Below, piece by piece: positions 52,801-62,900 of a stretch of 64,000 nt of DNA (positions are counted from its first letter, which is position 1; every line of letters begins with the position of its first letter). Under the pieces are notes generated by a model. It ran no database searches. It saw only the letters and a program-made list of their open reading frames with translations, and was not told the DNA's origin. The translations under genes and the position numbers were made by a program. Source of the DNA: Monarcha castaneiventris obscurior (taxonomy: Eukaryota > Chordata > Aves > Passeriformes > Monarchidae); assembly GCA_026261815.1 (NCBI GenBank), contig JAMPIT010000476.1, positions 4,925,501-4,989,500 on the forward strand, in the 5' to 3' direction.

Positions 52801-55665
52801 AAAATAAAAGGAAAAGAGAGACAAGGGTGGGGGAAAGTCAGTTAACTTTACAGAAATAAATATAGATCAAATAAGTATCCAAATGTGAAAAAAACTAGTT
52901 ACTTTAAAAAAACCCATGTCATCTGACATTTTCTGCCTTGTCATTAAGCTGCATGTTGTCTTCTGTATTACCATTCCCAGTGCTATTTAGTGCATCTGTA
53001 TTTTCAGAGCACTAAAGACACTGCTACCCTCCCCATGCTCCTTGCCCCCCTTCCTGTACTCTCACTGTGCCTCCAGACCACCCAAGTATCATTTCTATAT
53101 GGAAAATATTATAACCAAAAGAGCAAAATACCTGCATGAAAATTCCAGGCTTCTACATAGAAGGTTCATTATAGTCTTTCAATCAAAATCTGTTAAGCAG
53201 ATTGGAAATTGAAAGCCCTAAACTTTGGTGTGTTGGGTGTTTTAAATAATGTATTTTAATCAAGAACATAACTTTACTTTTACTTGTAAAAGGCTTTGCT
53301 TCCTGAACCGTACTTTATTTTTAAAAAAATCATCTTAATTGAAATACTATTAAGGATCAGGTTTAAACCTACAAAAAGACAGGAAATGCCACAGTTAAGA
53401 ATGAAACTTTCCTGAATTATTCTACTGTAATTCTGTTCTGCATTTTACACAGCACTGCAAAGCAGTATCTAAAAATAACAGCCTTCCCTTAAATAAAGAG
53501 TCTTGATCACTATTGGAAGAAATACAATTCTCAATTCAGTTTCCAAAGTACCAATATTTAAGGTCAGGTCCTTAACATAAGTTTCTGTAAATATAATACT
53601 GGCAATCACGAGATTTATTTTTTTTCTTTTTTTGTTATGAGTAGTCTAAAATATTCTCAAGCCCTTTACTGACTCAATGCATCAACCAGACACAACAAAA
53701 AATGTTAAGCCCTTTTAGCAAGTTAACTTAAAATTTCCAGGAATGTCAGTTTTTAAATAAAAATCAAGTGGAGATATTAATCTAGTTATGTCTAGTAGCA
53801 CCCAATGCATTAACTGAAGGGAAAATAAACTTGCCTCTGTTCGAGATGTAAAGCTTTTTGCTGATGAATTCTCCTTGTGTACAGCTATTAGAAAGACGGA
53901 ATAAACCTTCCACTTACGACTTTCCTCCCAGCACAACTTCCCTGACAGCTGTTAATAGAAAACCTATTATAGGAAATGCATACTTCTGTTCTTCCAATAT
54001 TTTATACTATAGGTTGCCAGTCATTTTGACTGTACAATTCTTTGTTATTTTAAGAAGGATCCATAACACAGAAAGTGAGACCTAATTTTCTACCAGATGA
54101 AAGGTTTTCATTTCTTGAGCAACTAAATGTAGCAGTTAAACCTGATTAAATCTATGAAACAATCAGTGTATTACATTTGTTTTAAAAATACTTCTAAATT
54201 TGCCACTTCTGTTTTTCTTCAAAAAGGTCAAGCAGGTAGGAAGAAATGTCAACTTAAAGCATACTCTTAAAATTTTACTTAGAGCTACAAAAAATTAAGT
54301 AAGCATTTTATAAAGACAAACTATGTAATGTATTGGAATTACTTTTTCATGTCTGAATTAGCTAGCCATGTTTTGTGGTTGATTCATTTATTTAAGACAT
54401 ATTATTCCACCTTGTTAGGTTCAAGGAAAATTTATATATATAATTGATAAACTTAACTTGTATAGTCAATTTGTATATTAACTAAAATGCACATTGTTCT
54501 TTATGGCAAAATTATTAGAGACAGAATACCTGAATAATTACATTTTATTAGTCTAATATAAAACCGCAGCACTATCCCCACCTTTAATCTCTGGTAATTT
54601 AATCCCTTTATAATCAGTTTTCGGGCTGGACTTAAACTTGTTTGGCTGCTGTTCTGCATGGGATATGTTTGAGGAGGGTTTGAAAGCACAGGTTTGTTGC
54701 TTACCTATGGTGGCACTAGCGAGCAACAGAGATTCAAGAACACTATTATAAACCAGAAACATTCAATCTGTGGAGAAAATTAATACAATTATTCTTCTCC
54801 CCCATAAAGGTTCCAGTGTGTTTTATACCTTCTGAAACAATACACCAGTGATGTTGCAAATGTCACTGCAAAGTTGGATTATAGTCCCTGTGTGTATTCT
54901 GTATAGAAAAAATTCAGCAAAGTAGCACATCTTGTGACGTGAAATGATGCTATTTGCATGCTTTTGATCTAAAGTATTGTCTATATTTAACTGAAAAAAA
55001 CTTACTGAAGTTTTATGAGGTTAATTTATTTTGTTAGACAGTACAGATTTTGAGAGAAAGCTAAATTGAAATAACATGCAAAGCAAAATACTAAAAGGAA
55101 TATAATACATGTACAGCTATCACATATTAGCAAAATTGATACAAAATGCAACCAGTTTTCTTTCCAGCACAATCCCTATAATGGGGTTAATGTCCAAGTG
55201 GCGGCCTCCATATATACAGAAAGATTTTTATTTTTAACATCCCAGATTATTGTACTTATCTTCTCCTAGAAAATATGCACTGTATAAACATATCCTTTAT
55301 CTTGAACTTCAGTATTTCTGTGCTTCCATGAAGAGTAAAAACATCTGGTTAAATTACTATGTGTGAGTACAATATGCAGGCAAAATCCTGTATGAATTGC
55401 ATATAAAATAAACAATGGCTTCAGTTCTTTTTGCTTTCCAAATGTTTAGTGTGACCAGTCTGTTGAAATCGCATCCCTGGTATGTGTGAGCACAATGATA
55501 ACTCATGTACCGACAAGCTTCTTTTCTGAATAAAATCAAGTTCTGTTCTTGTTCTGCAGCTGCCAATGTTTTAACGTTTAATTCTGTTATGTGTGTTCCC
55601 CCCAACAAATACCCCCCAAACTGGACTGGCACAAAGTGTTGCACACCAGCGGCGATGGCTCCAAG
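49835..55665 (+). other. Interval between mir-199a-2 and mir-214
   Basis: Probably transcribed as part of the DNM3OS-like RNA. No further hairpin resembling a known microRNA was recognised, and no ORF over 110 codons. It holds the A23 tract. No CR1 or other mobile element was seen in these 5.8 kb, consistent with the low repeat content expected of a constrained noncoding transcript, though not proof of it. Confidence 0.6.
51224..51246. repeat. A23 homopolymer
   Basis: Twenty-three A residues inside the predicted DNM3OS-like transcript. No retroelement is recognised next to it. Confidence 0.95.
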
Positions 55666-55775
55666 GGACTGGCTGGACGGAGTTGTCATGTGTCTGCCTG
55701 TCTACACTTGCTGTGCAGAACATCCTCTCACCTGTACAGCAGGCACAGACAGGCAGTCGCATGACAACCCAGCCT
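55666..55775 (+). ncRNA. MIR214: microRNA precursor mir-214
   Basis: Plus-strand hairpin. The 5p arm lies at 55695-55716 (starting TGCCTGTCTACAC) and the 3p arm, the dominant product in other species, at 55736-55757 (starting ACAGCAGGCACAG). The lower stem pairs GTTGTCATG with CATGACAAC; a U-G wobble, a G-C pair and a U-U mismatch follow, and then CTGCCTGTCT pairs with AGACAGGCAG. The arms match vertebrate miR-214 in full as I know it; small differences from human fall in the loop and lower stem. It lies 5.9 kb downstream of mir-199a-2 on the same strand and 4.1 kb from the flanking DNM3 exon. In other vertebrates it acts in muscle, skeletal and neural development, partly by repressing Ezh2. 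Confidence 0.97.
55695..55715 (-). ncRNA. MIR3120: Candidate mirror microRNA miR-3120-3p in the DNM3 sense strand
   Basis: The minus strand of the mir-214 5' arm reads CACAGCAAGTGTAGACAGGC plus a final A, identical to human miR-3120-3p as I remember it. In human this microRNA is made from the strand opposite miR-214, with DNM3 as its host transcript. Here the strand belongs to the DNM3 intron, so the arrangement is preserved. Identity is partly forced, because conservation of miR-214-5p conserves its complement. A U-G wobble in the mir-214 lower stem becomes an A-C mismatch in the antisense hairpin, slightly weakening the fold. Production in this species is not shown by sequence. Confidence 0.5.
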
Positions 55776-55914
55776 GAGGGACAGCCGCCAGTGGGACCCC
55801 GCTCTGACACCCCAGAGCATCTGCACCACCAGCTCCAGCCAAGAGTCGCTCTGGACCTCAGACGGCCGGTCAGTAACCAAGCCCAGAGTCAAACCAACAC
55901 TGCCTGTGAAGTAC

Positions 55915-55920
55915 AATAAA
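55915..55920 (+). terminator. Candidate polyadenylation signal after mir-214
   Basis: AATAAA lies 140 bp past the mir-214 precursor, followed within about 20-50 bp by T- and TG-containing sequence. It is a plausible 3' end for the DNM3OS-like transcript. AATAAA is common by chance in this AT-rich DNA, so the position relative to mir-214 is the only support. Confidence 0.3.
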
Positions 55921-58900
55921 ACCCACTGCTGAAATTTTTACTGTGCTTCCTATAGTACTCTTTTCCCAGTTGCTCTCATGAACTCACTAACAGTAAGTTT
56001 TATTTATACACAGCTCTGCAGCACCTCTGTATGTTTTGTCCTCCCATTTGCTTCCCAGGTATAACTCGATTATTGCTGTATAAAACTCACTGACATTCCT
56101 GCTTGCCACAGAAGCCAAGAGCAGCTTATTGTGTGGCAAGTTAATTCTGTGAACATACACAATGTCACACATTAGAGTAACTTCTCCCCTTTCGACTCTC
56201 TCACCTCCTCTCTTATTTTTGTAATTTTGCTCTCAAATCTCACATAATTTTACAATTGGGAACAAACTGTGAAATTATAATACAAACTGCATCCATCACC
56301 GGATGTTGACGATAACATAATTTCCTATTGAAACAGAGTGGAAATATTTTCTCTGGAAATGAGACTAAAGGGGATTTTTCCCAATCAATATAAATTTCAC
56401 ATCTTTAGAAATTCTAATCCTAGAGTCCAGCTTGGCATCCTTTGCACACCAATAAAGACAGAGAAATCTCTGGATGTTTTAGAAAGAATAATAAAATCAC
56501 ATTCTGTGACCATGCACTGTAAAAATGCTATACCACTTTACAAATGGCCTCAATTTTTTTACAGTAAAGAGGTTTTTGATTCACAAGCTAGAATGACATT
56601 CCACATTCCCACATCCTAATGCAGAAGTCTCTAATTTACAAAGTTCATATTTGCAGGTTGACTCTCAAATGAACTTTAGTTAATACTACTTAACAAAACA
56701 GTAACAACTGAGAGCTAAAATGCTCAGATTTAATAATCTCTATGTCTCTAGGTGTGCCTTATAATACTTCAGCTAGGATTACATGGAATACTCCATTATC
56801 TAATAAATCTGTATTTGTGAGGTCACTGAGTGTGCTGATCTTGCACTTCTTTACAGCAGCCTCAAAGACAGTACACAGCACTTTCCTTGCTTCATTTTTA
56901 AGTAAGTAGAAAAGCACAAAGTCATTATATTGGTCACACAGCAAAGTTATGAACAGAAGCAACTGTATGCAGGATCAGAAACTAATCCAGGTTAGTTCTC
57001 ACAGAAGTGATACTATAACTGCTTTAAGCACACTGTTCAAACATCAACTTGGCATTTCCATAAACCACCAGTGTAAAAAGCATTCTCAGGCACTGAATCC
57101 CTCTCATCAGGAAAAAAATCCTGGTGTATGTTTGACAGCAACAAAACTATGTGAGGAAACCAACCATTTCTTTTCTAATACTGGTATCACACAGGAAAAT
57201 CTGGAATCTTTTGCTAAAGCAACTTGCTTCTAAATGCATTATACCGTGGATTCATCACTTATAAAGCTGCACCTCACAAACAAAGGAATTTACATCCTTC
57301 TAACGGCACTAGCAAGCAAGCACTAGTGATTTTGATCTCAGAGCAAATTCCAGACTGGAAAACAGGCTCAGCTTACACTAGAGGGGGTACACAGCCCTGG
57401 AGGCCCCAGCAGGCACTGTGGCTTTGCAAAGCACATTGTCAGAGCTCTCTGGTACAAAGCTGCTACAGCATTCCTTCCCCAAGGGGTACAGGCACAGGGG
57501 GAACAAACTGCTCACCATGGCAAGAGCAGCAAGGTGAGACCCGACTCTGCACCTTCCTCAGCTGCCATGGAAAGGCTCCTGGCCAGCCTCCCCACGACCT
57601 CGCAGGGCACAGCCAGACACACAAACACAGGGCTCACTTCTCACATCTCCGAGACTGCGCATCACACCGGGGGGAAACACACCCCCACACAGCCACTTCA
57701 GGCATCAGCTGAGGAGCCTCACTAATTTTTTCAGTCTTACTGAAAAGGTCCGACACAAAAAAGAAAAGGAAAAAATTTTTAAAAAGAAATTATAACTTTA
57801 AAAACTCTTTTCCAGGACAGAATAAGCAAATCATACAGCTAATCTGTACTTAAGGAGCAACCTCTTTCACCAGCAAAGTGTGGAATAATACTATGCTATT
57901 ACCTTCATACCACTCTAAGAAATTCCTGAGTGATCTCCCATGACCTGAATTAACTACTGACATTTTCATGACATCTTAAAATACGCACATGGAAATCACC
58001 CAGTGGACATTTTTTCTGAGTACTATTATGAGCTTCCTAGGTGACGATCCTCATCAGATTATCAAAACTATTTTTTTTTAAAGTTACACAGGACAAGAGA
58101 TACCACTAGTATTTTCAGGAATTTTTATATTTCACACTAAACAAAGATCAGATTTAAAGAAGCAACACCAAAACGACCTTAAAAAATTGCCACAGCGCAT
58201 CTTGGATGCACCTCCAACTGCTTGAAACAGAACACAGCCATGGGGTGTTAATTTTGCCACATTGCTTGTTTTAGTTACAGTTACCTGTATCTTACCTAAG
58301 AAAGCAGGTTCTAGTAACTTCAAGGTAGATCACAAAGAATAAATTTTCAAATTCATAAAATCACTCTTGCACTTTTTTCAAATTATATTTAAGCAATCAG
58401 AGAGTAAAACATCCCCTCTTGACACCTGTCCCTCGGCTCCTCTCCTCTGCCTGAGATGCACTGGTTTTCCTGTTACAGTAAATTCGAATCCCTTTAAAAC
58501 TTAAATAAAAGGGCAAGGGGCAAAATCTTCAAGATTAACCTAGTTTGTCTCTCAGCCTTAAGGTCTATCCCAAAATGGCTATGGACTTGGCGGGGACAAA
58601 AAACCATTTCTGAGCAGCACCATTCCCACCCTCAGCAGCATTACTGAAGGAACTCCCTCTGGTAAGTACCACATCCTGGATTCGCAGCTCTCAGGAGAGC
58701 TCTGCCTTATGCACTGCACACCCTTTTCCCCAGCACATCCAGAAAATCCTCTGCAGTAAAACACCATGTTAGTTTAAACAGAGTATGAATTTGCACTGTC
58801 CCCATCAATCTGTGTTGTTGGGATCAACCAGTGTTTTGATTATTACTTAGAATAAGATCAAAAGACTGAGTGACGTTTTAGAGCTCATTTAAAGCTTTCT

Positions 58901-58969
58901 CTTTACCTGTGCTGTTTCCATCCATTGAACTGGTTCACCCTAAAAATCACCAATTTTTTACTAAAAACA

Positions 58970-59036
58970 TTTAAAATAAAAAACCCCCAAAAAACAAACA
59001 AACAAAAAAACCCCAAAGAAACAAATAGGAAACAAT
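58970..59036. repeat. A/C-rich low-complexity tract
   Basis: Runs of A broken by CCCC and CAAA units, nearly devoid of G and T. It lies about 820 bp inside the intron from the donor of the exon at 59854-59967. Confidence 0.8.
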
Positions 59037-59853
59037 AGGATTTTTTTAAATGTAGCCCAATTTTTCTACAAAAAACAACACAAACCTTAAAAAAAACCTC
59101 ACAAAGGCTTTACCATAAATCTAACAGCACACATAATCCTGTTTTAACTTTCAAAATACTGCTGGAGTTTCGGATAAAATGTATCATTACACACATTGTT
59201 GTAAAAGTAGTTAAACAGACAAGCTGCCTAACAATATATTCCAAGTGAGCAACGTGGATGCCCTTTTCTTTATCTCCATATTACTCACCTCAGATTTACT
59301 GATCACCCACGAAGGTGCATTTTTTGTCAAATTTGAAAATCCACACCAACCAGCTACAGAACTCTGCAGATGGGCTTTTCATCCTCTCAGAATGTAAGGC
59401 CAGAAAACAATTGTTTCCATTAAATCAATCGCTGTAGTTACTTTCAGAAGTAGCTTTACACAGACAATTTATGATCAACTTGCAGTAGATGTACAAGGGC
59501 AACCCAAGCAAGGATAGGACAATAAGCAGAATATTTCAAAACAGCCTAGGACTTTTATCTTTTTTTATTTTTTAAAGTAATGTGTGGAAATCACAGGAAG
59601 AGAAGAAAAAAGTAAAACAAACAAAAATACCCCACACCACGCCCTGTATTTGTTGTCAGCATTTCAAAAGAAGTCTTAGACAGTCAGCATTCTCCATGAA
59701 TCAAATCAGAAATTTAAAGAACACAGATAAAACCTTAAAACAATCTTCCAAGTTCAAGTTTACTCAAGCTGATTTAATATTTTAAGTTGATATCAGAAGA
59801 CTGTATTAATACTGGGGCTTTTCCCAACAGAAAAAAAGTTCTTTGTTCCTTAC

Positions 59854-59967
59854 CTCATCATCTTTGTACCAGGACAAGCTTTCTGCAGTTAGAACGAACC
59901 AGTATTCCTTGGATCCTCCTTTCATGATGCCAATGTTGTTGATAGTGAGCCAGCCTTTCCGGATGAC
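59854..59967 (-). CDS. DNM3: Dynamin-3 coding exon: first part of the PH domain
   Basis: Read on the minus strand, this 114-nt exon gives 38 codons in phase 0, from [11 protein letters not shown] through [13 protein letters not shown] to LSWYKDDE. This is the start of the dynamin pleckstrin-homology domain, which binds PI(4,5)P2 and helps the GTPase assemble on the necks of budding vesicles. The isoleucine and lysine of IMKGG match Ile533 and Lys535 of dynamin 1, the membrane-inserting and lipid-contacting residues of variable loop 1. Splice signals fit. The acceptor is tgcatag before GTC, with a CTGAC branch-point-like motif at about 59983-59987, and the donor is GAG followed by gtaagg. There is no start codon because the exon is internal. 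The protein continues exactly into the exon at 6641-6750. DNM1 and DNM2 are nearly identical here; assignment to DNM3 rests on the mir-199a-2/mir-214 cluster in the next intron and on residues of the next exon. Confidence 0.96.
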
Positions 59968-62900
59968 CTATGCAGAGGTGCAGTCAGATACAGTTGAGTA
60001 CATTAGTCACTTGACATAGTTCTGCTGCTGCATTCATTCTTTTAATTAAAGACTTGCTAAATGAAACGAGAAAACAAGGTGCATTTTTTCAGTCTCTGGG
60101 AAATTCAAGAGGTTTTGCAGGTTTCTATCACTCAAAAAAAAAAAAATGAAGTGAGTATAATATTTTCAGTCTGAAATTTGGAGAAAGAGAGAAGCCTATC
60201 TGAATGTTGTACTTCCAGCAGGTGTGAGTGTATTAAGGATCACATAAGCTTGAAGACATTTATATATATATACACACACATATATACATATATACATTGT
60301 GTATATATATATATATATACACACCCCCGTATGTATAATAACACATTGTAAAAGTCCATACAACTTTATCTCTGACTACACTGTTCTGGTCTTATTGTTC
60401 AGGTCATCTGTAAAGGTGGATACCAGGAAAAGCATCTAGATTCTGGTGAAGTGAGGGGCTTCTGACACACAATGGGAATTTTCAGAAGTGTCTGTATGGA
60501 GTGACAAATTGGAGAAGTCTTCTAAAGTTAAGTTAAAATTAAGGGAGGAAGCAGTAAGGAGAGGCATGTGAGAGCCACTTTCTTCTCACAGGATAGAAGA
60601 GAAAAGGAAAAGAGGAAAAAAGACCTATGGCAGCAATAAAAACCAGGGGGAAAATGGGCAAAGCAAAACTTAATAGATACAAGCCAAAGATGAAAGAACA
60701 GATGGAAACATAACTGTAAATACTAAGATCAGGAGGCCACATCATGCACAGAGAAAGGGGGACAACAGAAAACCTAAGAGAAATGAGGCAACTCAAGAGC
60801 TGAAGAAGAGAGAATAACCATGAAAGCCCATTTACAGATCAGATGGAAACTTTCAATTTTATTGGAATAGTCGCTGTTTTCCAATGTAAATGAAAAAGCA
60901 CTTCCTATCATGCTCTGAACAAGATAATGGAATTCTCCCAATCAAACAGATGCAAGGAACCTCAGCTCTTCTTTTTCCCTCCAGCAACAAGCACCCTTCA
61001 CTTGCCTATGAAATATTGAGATGGAAAGAAATGCCCAGAGAAGCCCTTCAGAACCCCCTCAACAAGTCCCACAGGCACCAACTCATGTCATCAAACATGA
61101 GTTTCCTCTTGTATTTAAAGAAATATATGAGACCAACGCTCCTCTCACAGGGCTTTACAAGACCAGTAACTCCAATATCAACAACTCACCAAAGAAGAAT
61201 ATGGCTCACTATCTATTCCTTGCCATCTATAAAAAGTTTCAGAATGGGAATTCACTCATTTTCAGCATGTATGTTCATGTAAGCTCCTAAAAAAATCTAG
61301 CTCTGGTTTTTCACAGAGCAAGGGACTGAATTATATTTGATAACTAAACCAAAGAACAGATCAGAAATTGCACCTGAAAAGCAGGAAATTGTATTGCAAA
61401 TGCACATAATCCAGGAGTATCAATTCCATTTCAAGGAAGATCAATGTGTTTTCCCACTTACTACCAGCCACGCCAGCAGTGTAAGAAAAGCCCTGAAGAT
61501 CCAAAAACAGAGATCCACAAACAGTCTACAAGTTTTCAATCTGTACAAAAATCTCTAAGAAAGCATTGATTTGGCTCTGAAGCCACAGTAAGGGATGAGA
61601 GAACTGGACATGACTCCTGTAAGGAGACTCAAGGGTATGGCACAAGCAGATTGGATGCAACAGCCTGTTCCACAAAGGTTTCTACAAAAGTGGGTCAGGA
61701 TTTTTAATACTTGTGTTCATCAGCGGGGGAGGAACCTAAGTGGAGAGGGGCATTAGTGAGTATAAACAGACATGGAATGCTTGCCTAAGTGCAAGTTAAG
61801 GGAAACATACTGATAAGAACTTGATTACCCATCAAATCCTCATTTTATTTTACGATGTTTATGGAAGTAAGTTTTTAACAGGAAATAAGTAACGTGTATA
61901 TAGAGCCAGTGTACTGGCCTTCAGGCAGCTGCCACAGGACAAGTTGTGGAACCAAATGAATTCTATTTTTTCTTTCTGCCTAGAACTATACAAATGCAAA
62001 GGGAAAAAAATTTTGGGGAAAAGCAACAAAATTAAGTTACTCCATTCACTTGAACTTAGTTCTGCAGCAAGGGGAGCTATATTTGCACAGCAGACTAAAT
62101 CCTTCACAGTGTATGTGCACACGTTCCCATGCTATAAAGAAACTGAAATACGAGGCTGGGAGAGAGGATGCTATTGAACCATATTGTCTGCAATTGAAAA
62201 TGCCATGGTGCTCCATATGAAGTTCATATCCACACATGGGAAGCCCAGGCAGCCTGGCCAGCACCTGGTTTGGAGAAAACTGTTTTGGAGAAGTATCTCA
62301 GGGAAGGTAAGAGATTTGAAGACAGATGTCAGTGAAGGTAAAGAGGTGGTTTCTAGAAGCAAATCAGTAAGGAACACCTGAGTAGCAGGTTCAAGAGCCT
62401 TGCAGGTGATGAGCACTTCAAAGGGAAGGGAAGTAGCACTCTCTGCTTATTCCATCCAGGCCTCTCCCTCACCATTACCACAAGCTCTGTAACATCTTAA
62501 TAAGAGTCAAATTTTCTCAATTTGACAAGAAGGCATTTGTGGTAGAGGTCTCAGAACATTTTAAGATCTAAACTATACAAGCCTTTTAAGAAGCCCTGAA
62601 GGTTTCAATACTTCTAAGGTAGGAATTCATGCTCCAGTCCAACACATCTCCCTATAAATGTGCAACCATCAGAGGGTGTGGACAGAAAAAAGATGACTTG
62701 CTAGGACAATCACTGGTCACTGTCTCATAAAGGAAGGAATTTTCTGGTTGTTTCCTCAAAAATCCTGTGTGCCGAGGATTAGATCCAGCTGTCATTCCCA
62801 CTTAACCCTGCATGAAGAGCAGGACACCAACCTACAGCAATATCCTGGATCTGTGTTTTTCATGTGAAATTTCTGGACCTGTTTACCTATACCCCTCTGG

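Larger units (their letters stand above)
49535..55940 (+). ncRNA. DNM3OS: Predicted DNM3OS-like primary transcript carrying mir-199a-2 and mir-214
   Basis: Both hairpins lie on the plus strand, opposite DNM3, in the order 199a-2 then 214. In other vertebrates they are processed from the multi-kilobase noncoding transcript DNM3OS. The 5' end given is a guess about 25-30 bp after the CCATATATGG element at 49505. The 3' end is placed just after AATAAA at 55915. No long conserved ORF is evident between the hairpins; open frames there are under 110 codons and resemble nothing I recognise. Splicing is unknown; one donor-like CTGGTAAGGC follows mir-199a-2 near 50009-50018. The transcript is well supported by locus knowledge, its exact ends are not. 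Confidence 0.6.
6751..59853 (-). other. DNM3: DNM3 intron of about 53.1 kb hosting an antisense microRNA locus
   Basis: The two flanking exons join in phase 0 with consensus GT and AG ends on the minus strand and give an uninterrupted dynamin PH-domain sequence, so the 53,103 bases between them are one intron. It contains plus-strand mir-199a-2 and mir-214, CR1 fragments, the (GGAGA)n array and long stretches without recognisable content. Nesting of this microRNA pair in a DNM3 intron on the opposite strand is established for other vertebrates. The exons are seen directly; the absence of alternative exons inside the intron is not proven. Confidence 0.93.
55776..59853. other. Interval between mir-214 and the DNM3 exon donor
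   Basis: Contains the candidate poly(A) signal at 55915, a GC-richer patch at about 57370-57720 within a 162-codon plus-strand frame lacking recognisable domains, and the A/C-rich tract at 58970. The last bases are the intron donor side of the minus-strand exon. Confidence 0.65.
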
